A DNA stretch of 30,110 bases, taken from the NCBI GenBank assembly GCA_001766655.1, contig MJCC01000009.1:639929-670038 (forward strand), read 5' to 3'. The stretch is from Phytomonas francai. Lineage: Eukaryota; Euglenozoa; Kinetoplastea; Trypanosomatida; Trypanosomatidae. A program made the position numbers and the translations under genes. This document shows positions 17,352 to 26,088 of the stretch, in pieces; the first letter of the stretch is position 1; every line of letters begins with the position of its first letter. The notes beneath the pieces were generated by a model. That model saw only the letters and a program-made list of their open reading frames with translations, did not search any database and was not told where the DNA came from.

Positions 17352-18692
17352 CTAAAGCTGCAGAAATGAGGCTGCGACCATGAGCTTCATGCCATCCTCG
17401 TAGATCCGCTTCTGCTGTTCGCTCGACATCTCGACGAGGTCTTTCCGATCGCAGAGAAACTCATCACAAATCTTGTCGAGTTCCTCCTCGGCGGCGTTGG
17501 GGTTCAGGCAGGCGCGGCGGACCATGTGCGTACTCACGGCGACAAGCGCGAAACCCGTCAACGGGAGCGTGAAGAGCGGCATGTTTGAGAAGGAATTGCT
17601 CGCCCAGCAGGTGAATATCTCCTCCGTGGGCCCGCGGTCGGTCAGGTCGTCCTCTCTTTGTTTGGCGGGATCGCCGTCTTCGGCGGGGTGGGGGGCGCTT
17701 GCGGCGGGCCATGGTGGGCAGGAGATCGGGACGTAGTCCGAGACGTAGTTGCGTGTCTGGCCGTAGAGCGCCTCGGACTCCTCAGCCTCGCACATGTCCT
17801 CGGTCGCGTCCGAGACGTCCGAGCTCGAGGCGCCCACGAGGTCGCAGTCGCGGTTGAAGTCGAACTCTGGCCCTTCCGAGGCCCGGCGCCCGACGTCGGC
17901 GTCGCGCAGGAGGTCAATGTGCCGGTCGAGGTACCGCCGGAAGAGCCCGGAGGCGGCCGTGCGGGCGTGCTGCCCCCACCGGCAGCGGATGCCCCCACGC
18001 AGGGCGGGGAGGCCGCACGGTATGCCCCGCACGACGACCACCGGCCCCGTCGTCGACGGCGCGGGCGGGCGGAAAAAGTCCGCGGGGAAGAGCCGCGGCC
18101 CGCGCGGGCCCGCGTCCCGCGGCTCCCTGTCACACCTCCTCGGGCGCCCCGGGGTCTCGCTCGCGAGCCTGGGCGGCGTCGTCACACCTCCAGTGGGCGT
18201 TGTTGCACCTTCAGGGGGCGTTGTTACACCTTCAGGGGGCGTTGTTGCACCTTCAGGGGGCGTTGTTGCACCTTCAGGGGGCGTTGTTACACCTTCAGGG
18301 GGCGTTGTTGCACCTTCAGGGGGCGTTGTTGCACCTGTCGGGGGCTTTGTCACGACGGTCGTCGTGGTCGTGGCCGCGGTGGTGGTGGTGGTGGCGGCGG
18401 CGAGGCTGTCGAGGGCGCCGGGCGGCGGCCCGCGCGGGGTGCCCAGCATCGTCGTCTCGCACCCCGGCAGGCCGAGGAGGCCGTGGAGGTGGTTGCGCAG
18501 GTAGAGCGAGGCGTCCCCGGCGTGGAGGGGGAGGATGACGCGCTTGAGCTGGACGTTGAGGAGCTCGGCCGGGGGGCCCTCGCCGGAGAGCCGGTGCGGC
18601 GCCCCGAGGTCGTTCGTGAGCAGGATGAAGGGGACCGCCTTCTGGTGGCTCACCACCGTGCTCGTCACACAACTCGTGAGGCTGCTCTCCAT
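17352..18692 (-). CDS. Elongin C/SKP1-like protein with fold split by a long repeat-containing insert
   Basis: A 446-residue product from ATG 18692; the frame extends upstream only to a GTG. Residues 20-74 (PFILLTNDLG, then RVILPLHAGDASLYLRNHLH) match the N-terminal strands and helix of Elongin C and resemble the neighbouring gene, both containing RVILPL followed by an Ala-rich helix. Residues 371-446 hold PLFTLPLTGFALVAVSTHMV and the terminal DGMKLMVAASFLQL, which match the two C-terminal landmarks of the fold. Between them lie about 295 residues: Thr/Ala runs (98-115), seven-residue TTPPEGA-type repeats (about 117-174), a Pro/Arg-rich stretch, and an acidic Ser/Asp segment (287-308). If right, the BTB fold carries a giant loop. 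A pyrimidine-rich region at 18833-18940 with AG at 18831-18832 is a likely splice site. I infer paralogy with the gene at 15543; a functional role is unknown. Confidence 0.6.
   Translation of the reverse strand: MESSLTSCVTSTVVSHQKAVPFILLTNDLGAPHRLSGEGPPAELLNVQLKRVILPLHAGDASLYLRNHLHGLLGLPGCETTMLGTPRGPPPGALDSLAAATTTTTAATTTTTVVTKPPTGATTPPEGATTPPEGVTTPPEGATTPPEGATTPPEGVTTPPEGATTPTGGVTTPPRLASETPGRPRRCDREPRDAGPRGPRLFPADFFRPPAPSTTGPVVVVRGIPCGLPALRGGIRCRWGQHARTAASGLFRRYLDRHIDLLRDADVGRRASEGPEFDFNRDCDLVGASSSDVSDATEDMCEAEESEALYGQTRNYVSDYVPISCPPWPAASAPHPAEDGDPAKQREDDLTDRGPTEEIFTCWASNSFSNMPLFTLPLTGFALVAVSTHMVRRACLNPNAAEEELDKICDEFLCDRKDLVEMSSEQQKRIYEDGMKLMVAASFLQL
18171..18344 (-). repeat. Coding minisatellite, about eight 21-nt units
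   Basis: In-frame tandem units encode TTPPEGA or TTPPEGV, with TTPTGGV at one end and a degenerate first unit. Adjacent copies are almost identical in DNA, alternating by single base changes, so copy number is likely to vary between strains. Confidence 0.9.
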
Positions 18693-18830
18693 GGCAGCTT
18701 TTCCCCTCCCCACACCGTGTCGCTTTTTTTTTCCGCTTCCAACGTTCTTTCCTCCGCTTGCGGCGATACAAGGGAAGAGGATCGGGGAGAGAGTGAACGG
18801 GGAATGAAAGGAAGGGGTCTAACCTGATAG

Positions 18831-18940
18831 CTCGAAGGGGACAACAATAGAAGGGGAATGGAGCGTATGGGTGTGTGCCAAGGAAGGGAGAGAAGGAGGA
18901 GAGAGAGACAGAGCGAAAGAGAGAGAGAGAGGGGGGGGGA
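18831..18940 (-). promoter_or_regulatory. Long pyrimidine-rich tract, candidate splice-acceptor region
   Basis: The plus strand is a purine run with (GA)n and a G run (18890-18940), giving a strong pyrimidine tract on the minus strand. It continues as C/T-rich sequence to AG at 18831-18832, about 139 nt upstream of ATG 18692. Confidence 0.45.
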
Positions 18941-19990
18941 TTTATTGTTCCCAAAACAACGTGGTTTGTCTGTGCCTATACGTGTGTGTGTGTGTGGATG
19001 AATCGGAAACAGACAAAAAAATGAATCGAACTAACACAATAGAGGCCGTTGAAAAAAAAGGCTATGAAGAAATACTTTAATCACTTTCCTTTTTTTTTTT
19101 CGATACTGTTGCGATGTTAACAATATTGAGACCCAGCGATAAAGGGGAAAATCAAATTGCTTTGTAGAAAAAGGTTACGAGCCTCAAGGAGAAAATGAAA
19201 TAAGGAAATATAACAGTAAAATTGCGAATTATGAAAGCCACGTACGAGGGGGATACTTGATATAGCGCTGGCTAATAGAATGTTGGTAAGAATAGCAATC
19301 GAAGCTTTGTGTATAATTCTATAATAAGCTCCTTTAAAAAAGAGCACTTTGCCAATGAGAGTTAATGGGGATGAGTTGTGTAGTAATAATAGTACGTCAA
19401 GCAGAGGCGAAAAACACGGATATTAGTACACACATATATTTGGAGAATATACAAACACGCCCATAAGTTCCCCTTTTAGGCTCCCTTTATCGTCTCTGAG
19501 GGAGGAAAAGTGCGAATCGTTATCAGCTTATTCACTAAGCAGGCACACACATAGATTTTACTATAATTTCCAATTGAACATGTTCATGAAAGCCTCTCAA
19601 TACTGCTCCACGTGAGCTTAATTAAGCATTATAATGGCTTCAAGGAAGAAAAAGAAAATCATCGCAAAACGACAGCAAACTACGAGTGAGGCAAATTAGA
19701 CATCCTAGAACGATTTCCTAGACATCCAGAGAATTCCTATTTTAAAGCACACACTCATCTATACACCTTTGTCTACATTCCTATTCAAAAATATTCTCGC
19801 ATATATATATATATATATATATATCATGAAGTTGTCTACGCGTTCCTGTCATTTCTACTATTCCTACAGAAATCGTGTGTATGTGCGTAAACTCTTATAC
19901 ATACGATTTTCTGTTAGTGTCCGCCAATGGTATCTCTTCCATTTTGGACTGGGTGCTTCCTATGCCCTTGAGGCTTTGTCTGCGCATTTA
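18941..19990. other. Spacer with GT and TA repeats, no gene seen
   Basis: AT-rich. Contains a short (GT)n stretch near 18982-18995, a T run near 19090-19100, and a perfect (AT)12 block at 19801-19824. Frames at 19117-19347 and elsewhere look like translated spacer. Confidence 0.55.
19801..19824. repeat. (AT)12 microsatellite
   Basis: Twenty-four bases of uninterrupted AT alternation in the 3' flank of the twin CX9C gene. Confidence 0.9.
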
Positions 19991-20431
19991 TTATTTTTTT
20001 TCGGAAGACAGCACCTTTTTAGGGATGAACAGATCCGGATCCTTAAACACGGTAGGATTCATAACATCGACACCACCTTCCTCCTCCAGCTTTTTCCGCA
20101 CCGTCGCGACGGCCTCGAGCAGCGGTGGGTGCCCCATCTTTTCGTCATACTCTCGAATCCACTTGCGGAACTCCTTCTCGTGTTTGATCGTGGCCATGGT
20201 CTCGCGGAGGACCCAGGTGGACTGCTTATGCCGCACGGCGCACTCCCGCATGTCCAGCAGGCGGCTACGGCAGTCGTACAGGACATCCAGCTCCTGGCTC
20301 TCCCGGACACAGGTCATGAGCCGCTGCCAAAACCTTTGGCAGTTGTTCTCGTTCATGTAGTTCGCACTCAACCCGGAAGCATCACTCCCGAAGGCCTCGT
20401 CGGGCATTTCGCGCCCACCGTACAGGGACAT
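19991..20431 (-). CDS. Twin CX9C (CHCH-type) protein, probably mitochondrial intermembrane space
   Basis: A 146-residue protein with cysteines at 31, 41, 54 and 64, which gives two CX9C motifs twelve residues apart (CQRFWQRLMTC and CRSRLLDMREC) and no other cysteine. This is the coiled-coil-helix-coiled-coil-helix pattern of proteins oxidised in the intermembrane space by Erv1-dependent relay; kinetoplastids have Erv1 but no clear Mia40. There is no presequence, as usual for the family. A charged helical tail (about 77-116) ends with a Lys-rich C terminus. Candidates include respiratory-complex subunits and cytochrome oxidase assembly factors of the COX19/CMC group, and I cannot choose between them. 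The ATG at 20431 is the first in frame. It sits in a long AT-rich neighbourhood, with spacers over 1 kb on both sides. Confidence 0.75.
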   Translation of the reverse strand: MSLYGGREMPDEAFGSDASGLSANYMNENNCQRFWQRLMTCVRESQELDVLYDCRSRLLDMRECAVRHKQSTWVLRETMATIKHEKEFRKWIREYDEKMGHPPLLEAVATVRKKLEEEGGVDVMNPTVFKDPDLFIPKKVLSSEKK

Positions 20432-21925
20432 TTTTCCTTCCCCCTACCAAATACGATGTTTCTTTGTAGATTTGTAATACCTTTTCCAACCAAGAGATTG
20501 AGCGCCAGCGTAGATATGGGGGTAAAAAAGGTAAGCTAACGATGAAATCACAGAGACTTCGACGTTCATAGCATTTTAAGGATGTAAAGCAAAAAAGGGT
20601 AAATTGCATGACTGCCGACACTCATTCTTTGTCCCTATGTATATGCACATAGCATTCACAAGCAATATTGTTTGAATTACGAAAATATCAAACATAGAGA
20701 TTCTAATTTATTCATTACATATATTAGCGTAGGACTAGTAATCCCTTTCAGAGCTAAATATGAGCAAATCTATTTCCATAATTAGTCTCTTTTCTTTCCT
20801 GGGCAACATATAAATGCCCTTAAATTGTGATAAAATACAGATTTGATTTATGACTCGGAAATGAAAGAATAAAGAAATCGATTCAAAACGATCATATGGA
20901 ACAAAATTAGGAGTATAGGATGATATCCTCTCCAAGGCGTGATAAGCAAATTGCGTCTTCCCTTTAGCTCATATCTAAACGATTTACTTTCCTTTATACA
21001 CTTGAGACCTTCCGAAGGTGAATTGATGGAAGAAATATTACGTAACAGGGTATTGTTCTCTCTCTCTCTCTCTCTATCTATCTATTTATCTATATATAGA
21101 TAGATAGAGAGAATAATGAGGAAAGGTAAACGAAAGTTTATCCTAAAAGAGAAAAGGTTATAAAGGCAACTAACACCGTAACCGTAGCAGCCTGATGTAG
21201 TGCCCCTAAAATAATCTTGAAATACCGTTTCCATAATAATTATCAATGCCCCCAAATTACTTTTAGAGGGCTGAATCATTTAAAAAACAAAAGCAAAATC
21301 TACATATACCAAAATTGTAGCTGGAAAGCAATGCATCAGCAGAGATACTCTTCTATACATTGTGAACTCTCCCTTCATTAGTTTTTTTTTTTAAATAATA
21401 AACAATATAGCTGTAATGTTGCATACATATTTAGCGTTATATAAAAAGATAAGTATGAGTAATCGCGTATGGCATGGGGGAGGATCCGAAATAAAGAAAA
21501 TGAATTCACATATATGCGCAAAGTCTGACACCTAAAAGAGGAAAACCATGCGGGGTAAAACACTTTCAGCCGTTTGCACATGCCTAAGAGATGCATCAAT
21601 ATGAGGACACAGTAAATCTGCATGCCCCGAACTACTCATAGGCTTTATTTCAAGGTGGGGACTGGAGTGCAGCTCGAATGAGGTAGGATTCGACAAGTTC
21701 GGAGATTCCAGCCTCCTCCTTCCCTTTCTCCTCCACCTGTAGGCAAAATAAACGCACCAAATGAAGAAGTAAGCTCATATACGTATTTAGCGCATCAAGC
21801 ACCCCCCCCCCCCAAGAAAAAAAAAAAAGGAAAAAGACAAAAGACTAAGAAAAGCAAATCAAAGTAATCCTAAAGCGAGGAATCGAGCATTTAAACGTTC
21901 ATTGTGCGCGCCTTTTTAAACTTTC
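20432..21925. other. Longest spacer (1.5 kb), with a hairpin and homopolymer runs
   Basis: Very AT-rich, with no plausible gene. It contains a (TC)n block from about 21058 that leads into a perfect inverted repeat (21070-21111), and C then A homopolymer runs near 21800-21829. Frames in it have no family features. Confidence 0.55.
21070..21111. repeat. Perfect 16-bp inverted repeat in a TC/TATC microsatellite
   Basis: Left arm 21070-21085 (CTCTCTATCTATCTAT) and right arm 21096-21111 are exact reverse complements around a 10-nt loop. It would form a stable stem in RNA. It most likely arises from TCTA/TC repeat sequence facing its complement. Confidence 0.85.
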
Positions 21926-23629
21926 TTAGCGGCGGCCGTGTTGTTGAGATGCGAGATTCGACGGCACCCGCCCGCCCATCCTCCCGCCCGTGGGGGTCCT
22001 TTGGTTTCTCCCGCCCTGGCCATTATTCGAGTACCCCCCGCCCGCGCTGACGTCTTGCAGGTAGGGCTCGTAGAGCTGCTGGTGGTGCATCCGGCTGAGC
22101 ATTCGGATCGTCCGCACGTTGCTCCCGCCGCTGCCGGAGGTGAGGATGGGGGTCCCGCCCTCTCCTTCGCCTCTCCCGAGTATTTCCCTGTCCTCCTTCT
22201 CACGCCGCTGCGTGGAGGGCCGCCTGGGATCGCTCGTCGGCCCCGTCGACTGGGATGCGCAGGAGGAGGCGCGGGTGCAGAGGCTCCCGAGTTGGATTTG
22301 ACAGTCGCTGAGGACGGGATCCCCTAAAGGGCTCTCCTGGCCCTCGTCGGGCTGCGCGAGGGGTCTCCCGACGGCCCCCACCGTGGGCAGGTGGAAGCTC
22401 CGGGGAGAGCTGTCTTGCCACCTCGCGCGCTCGACGGTGGCGCTGAAGGTCCTATTCTCTCGCTCCACCCGAAAGGAAGGGATTTCCCGCCCGCGAGGGA
22501 GACTTCGCCAGGCTCGAGGCCCCTCGCGCACGGAGTCCGGACTTGAGAGGCGGCTCGGCTCCTCAAACACTGCGAAGGGCGCGGCGGCGTTGTTGCCGAG
22601 CTCGAGGGAAGTTCGCGGGGGAATCGCAATCACCTCATCGGCGCTGTCCTCTAATACACCAGAAGACGTCAAGATGGAGGCCTCCTCGGCGTCGGGAGAG
22701 GCCAGCAGGTTCGTATCACTCCCGGTAGAGGACGATTTCCGACTGCCTCCCGCGATATTCTTCTTTACCTCCGCTACTTGGCTCTTCATTAAGCCTTTCA
22801 GTGCGGAGGCCCACCACAAAGGCGCTTTTTCTGCCATTGAGAGGTAAAGGTTATCGATGCCCTCCAGCTCCAGGCGGCAGTTTGGGCATGTTTCGTTCTC
22901 CACCAGCCACGGCCGCAGGCACTCCATGCAAAAGAGGTGATTGCAGGGAAGCCGACAGATATAGATGGGCTTCGACTCGCCGTCCTGCGTGAAATTCGCG
23001 ATGCGGTTCCTCTCGAAGATATCGCGGAAGGTCGAAAGGCATATCGAGCAGCTATCGCAGTGGAACGAATCCTTTACGTGCACTGGCTTCGGCGCCGAAC
23101 TCGCATCATCGAAGTTATTGCTGTTGGATAGCGACACCGAGCTGTCCTCGATCTTCTCCAGGATGTCTGCGTCCAGAGGAAGCTTCTCCAGACTGTCAAC
23201 GTTTATTCCACCACCAAAAATACGTGGGCCCATACGAATAATACGCTGGACTTCTATAACATTGAGTATCCGTGAAAGCGCGTTGTCGACATGCAGGAGG
23301 CTGTCCATCATCAGATCGGACATCCGCATGCGTAGCTCGTATGAGGGGATGGCGCTTAGAGGGAAAATATCCTCCATATCAAAATCTGCCACGCTCACAC
23401 CAGACTGCCTTCCCCGATCGCGGGTGCGTATGCTAATCAAGGCTGACTGAACTTCTCTTGCATCCTCCAGATACGGCGACACGGAACGACTTCTTGACGA
23501 CCGATGGGATCGGAAGGGGGAGGGTAAACGCTCCAGAGGGGTGTTGGCTGCGTTAGAGACGTTCCCTTGTATGGAAACTCTTGGCAAAGAACTCCGCGGT
23601 ACGCGTGCGTGTGTATTGTTATTTCCCAT
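21926..23629 (-). CDS. RING-HC finger protein, probable E3 ubiquitin ligase, N-myristoylation-type start
   Basis: A 567-residue protein. A C3HC4 RING is complete: C194, C197, C229, H231, C234, C237, C248 and C251, with an unusually long loop of 31 residues between the second and third ligands. LPCNHLFCMECLRPWL and CPNCR are typical of E2-binding RINGs. The N terminus MGNNNT fits the myristoylation consensus (Gly2, Thr6). Residues 93-160 are predicted helical, and 161-185 are Ser/Asn-rich. The C-terminal half is Ser/Pro/Arg-rich, low complexity, and more GC-rich than the first half. The start at ATG 23629 is the first in frame. Function is inferred from the RING only: ubiquitin transfer at a membrane site if it is myristoylated. 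No substrate is suggested by the neighbours; the Elongin C-like genes two and three positions downstream are interesting but do not prove a link. Confidence 0.85.
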   Translation of the reverse strand: MGNNNTHARVPRSSLPRVSIQGNVSNAANTPLERLPSPFRSHRSSRSRSVSPYLEDAREVQSALISIRTRDRGRQSGVSVADFDMEDIFPLSAIPSYELRMRMSDLMMDSLLHVDNALSRILNVIEVQRIIRMGPRIFGGGINVDSLEKLPLDADILEKIEDSSVSLSNSNNFDDASSAPKPVHVKDSFHCDSCSICLSTFRDIFERNRIANFTQDGESKPIYICRLPCNHLFCMECLRPWLVENETCPNCRLELEGIDNLYLSMAEKAPLWWASALKGLMKSQVAEVKKNIAGGSRKSSSTGSDTNLLASPDAEEASILTSSGVLEDSADEVIAIPPRTSLELGNNAAAPFAVFEEPSRLSSPDSVREGPRAWRSLPRGREIPSFRVERENRTFSATVERARWQDSSPRSFHLPTVGAVGRPLAQPDEGQESPLGDPVLSDCQIQLGSLCTRASSCASQSTGPTSDPRRPSTQRREKEDREILGRGEGEGGTPILTSGSGGSNVRTIRMLSRMHHQQLYEPYLQDVSAGGGYSNNGQGGRNQRTPTGGRMGGRVPSNLASQQHGRR

Positions 23630-24825
23630 TCTAAATCAACGAATTTCAGACTTTTTTTTTGTAACTTAAATCAGTAAATAAATCGATATATATATATATA
23701 TATATATATTCCTGCTGCTAACTAAAGAATTGACTTACAGGAAAAGGGTTCTTTCGCTCCTTTTCGAAAAAGATAATAATTCACCAACCTCTTTGATAAT
23801 AAATAAATATAAAAAACCTAATCGTTCAGTTTTTGTGATTTAGTTGACCAGTATAACTATTTTTTTTTATTTGAATTAGTTAATTATGTGGATAGTATAA
23901 ATGGCCTTGAAAATGAACACGTGCTCGAACCTTTTCTTCTTAGCAAAATCTATGAAAAAACAAAACAAAACGAAGACTAGACTAAAAAAAAAAAAACAGG
24001 AAGTATGGGAAATTATATCCTTGTCAACGTATCTTTTCCTGAGTGTGCCAAGGGGGGCCATTTTCTCGAACACCATCCTTCTACAGAGTAGGAATACACA
24101 CTACTTCATTATTACAAATAACGAATTAAAACTCACGCTTACTCCCTTCTCCGCACCGCCTCCATAGGGAAGCCATGTCTGCGTATGTTGGGACGAGGGT
24201 GGGTGAGAAATAACACGCCAGGTTTATGGCGCATCAATGGACGTCCATACTTCAGCACCCTCGATCTAGTCATGGATCCCTCGTCTATCCTACAGATTAC
24301 CGCTTATGCTCACACTGCATTGTCTAGTTCTGACAAAAGATAATGTAAATATCTGCACACAAAACCTCCATAGCGCCGCATGCGCACACACTGCTCTTAA
24401 AGTAATAATAAGGGTACCGATAATGATTAAGTATAAATATATAAATATCGATATTTATATACTTGAGAAAATCTGTGCGACCAAATATATGTAAAGTAAC
24501 AAAAAATTAAGGCAATTCACATCTATATATAGTGTGGTCGTACCTCGACAATATTGTCGCAATGTGAAGAAAGGCTAAAAAAAAGGTAACACCTTGAACA
24601 CCACACCTAAGCATTGTTAAAATCAGATATTTTCCCCAAACTTTTCAATCTCCACTCTATCCCGGAGGAAGTGGTCGTAAAAGGGTCACTTTTGGCGCCT
24701 CGCACGGAGCACTTCCTCTCTCCCCTTTCTCTTATATTCACCTGAGCCGAACATTCTTTGCGGAGGGGAGCTTTCTATCGTTTTATTTTCCATTTTCCTC
24801 TTGTTTGGGTTTTTTAGTGTTTAGT
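23630..24825. other. Spacer with (TA)n, no gene seen
   Basis: AT-rich. A (TA)n block lies at about 23686-23709, close upstream of the RING gene start. A near-palindrome centred on ATCGAT lies at about 24438-24461. C/T-rich stretches at about 24714-24745 are on the plus strand. No supported coding frame. Confidence 0.5.
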
Positions 24826-26088
24826 TTACTCGGCAAACCACGAGCGGTACCGGTTCTTCAGCTCCTGTAGCTCCGTGTCCGACAACTCGATAGGGGGTTC
24901 CTCCTTGGCGAATTTCGCGATCGCGTCCTTCTGCGCGTCGGTGAGCGTCTTCGGGAGGAGGATGGCGAAGTGGATGTAGAAGTCGCCGGTGCGGTTTTGG
25001 TTGGGCCGGTGCACGCCGCGGCCGCGGACGACGAGGCGGTCGCCCTGCTGCGTCCCCGCGGGCACCTTTGTTTCGACCTCGCCGGTGAGGGTCGGGACGC
25101 GGACGGTGCCGCCGAGGACCGCCGTCGAGAGGGCGATGGGCGCGACGATGTGGATGTCGGTCCCCTCGCGGTGGAAGACCGGGTCCTCGTCGACGGTGAC
25201 CTCGACGTACAGGTTCCCGGGCGGCCCGTTGCGCACCCCGGCCTCGCCCTTCCCGCTCACGCGGAGCCGCTCCTTGTGGTCGATCCCCTTCGGCACGCGC
25301 AGCGTCTGCACGCTGCGGTCCTTCACGATGCCCTTCCCGCCGCACGGCGCGCAGGTCGTGCGGCCGACCTCGCCCGTCCCCCCGCACGCCGCGCAGTCCT
25401 GCTGCATGTGGAAGAACCCCGTCGACATGACCTTCTTCCCGCGGCCCCCGCACGCCGCGCACGCGCCCCGCGCGCGGCCCTCCTGGAACCCCCCCCCCGC
25501 GCACGCCCCGCAGCGCCGCATCGTGTTGTACGCGATCTCCCGCTGCACCCCGCCCACGGCCTCGCGGAAGGAGAGCCGGAGCTTGTAGTGCACGTCCGCC
25601 CCGGGCTCCGGACCCTGCGGCCGCCGGGCCTTCTCCTTCGCCCCCCCGCTCATCTTCTGGAAGATCTCCTCGAAGTCCGTGAAGGAGAAGCCCGCGGCGC
25701 CGTTCGGCGCGCCCGCGCCCGCGTTCGCGAAGGGGTTCCCGCCGCCCGCGGCGCCGCCGAAGGGGTTGAACCCGCCAAACCCGCCCGCGGCGCTCGCGCT
25801 GCCGGTCATGTCGTAGAGGCTCCGCTTCTGCGGGTCCGCGAGGGTCTCGTAGGCCTGCTTGGCCGCCGCGAAGTCCTCGGCCGCGCGGGGGTGCGGGTTC
25901 ACGTCGGGGTGCAGGGTCTTCGCCTTCTGCTTGTACGCCGCCTTGATCTGCTCCGCCGTGGCGTTCCGCGGGACGCCGAGGACGGCGTAGAGGTCCGTCC
26001 GCGTCGCCCCGCTCCCCTCCGTCGAGAGGAGCCGCCGCGGCGTCGCGAGGGCCGCCCGCGCCCACGCCAACCGTCCCCCCCACTTCAT
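24826..26088 (-). CDS. Mitochondrial type I (DNAJA/DnaJ-like) Hsp40 co-chaperone
   Basis: Stimulates the ATPase of mitochondrial Hsp70 and binds unfolded substrates. The 420-residue product has all type I parts. Residues 1-22 are an Arg/Ala/Leu presequence-like N terminus. The J domain is about 32-95 with HPD at 60-62. A Gly/Phe-rich linker follows at about 100-130. The zinc-finger region has four CxxCxGxG-type units beginning at C193, C210, C232 and C246; the first reads CGACAGGG. The C-terminal substrate-binding domain includes GNLYVEVTVDEDPVFHREG and ends near 405. Eukaryotic mitochondrial DnaJ (Mdj1/TID1) has this layout. The frame is very GC-rich and antisense frames of over 400 codons are artefacts. 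ATG 26088 is directly supported by the presequence and first Met. Confidence 0.93.
   Translation of the reverse strand: MKWGGRLAWARAALATPRRLLSTEGSGATRTDLYAVLGVPRNATAEQIKAAYKQKAKTLHPDVNPHPRAAEDFAAAKQAYETLADPQKRSLYDMTGSASAAGGFGGFNPFGGAAGGGNPFANAGAGAPNGAAGFSFTDFEEIFQKMSGGAKEKARRPQGPEPGADVHYKLRLSFREAVGGVQREIAYNTMRRCGACAGGGFQEGRARGACAACGGRGKKVMSTGFFHMQQDCAACGGTGEVGRTTCAPCGGKGIVKDRSVQTLRVPKGIDHKERLRVSGKGEAGVRNGPPGNLYVEVTVDEDPVFHREGTDIHIVAPIALSTAVLGGTVRVPTLTGEVETKVPAGTQQGDRLVVRGRGVHRPNQNRTGDFYIHFAILLPKTLTDAQKDAIAKFAKEEPPIELSDTELQELKNRYRSWFAE

Noticed and set aside
17658..18827. 389-codon plus-strand frame with TFRGRC-like repeats
   Set aside because: Antisense translation of the 21-nt minisatellite in the Elongin C-like gene.
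19117..19347. 76-codon hydrophobic minus frame in an AT-rich spacer
   Set aside because: Composition matches the spacer, there are no motifs, and it lacks the higher GC of genes here.
24438..24461. AT-rich near-palindrome around ATCGAT, considered as an operator or terminator
   Set aside because: Imperfect and AT-biased, expected by chance in such spacers; bacterial-type operators are not expected in a eukaryote.
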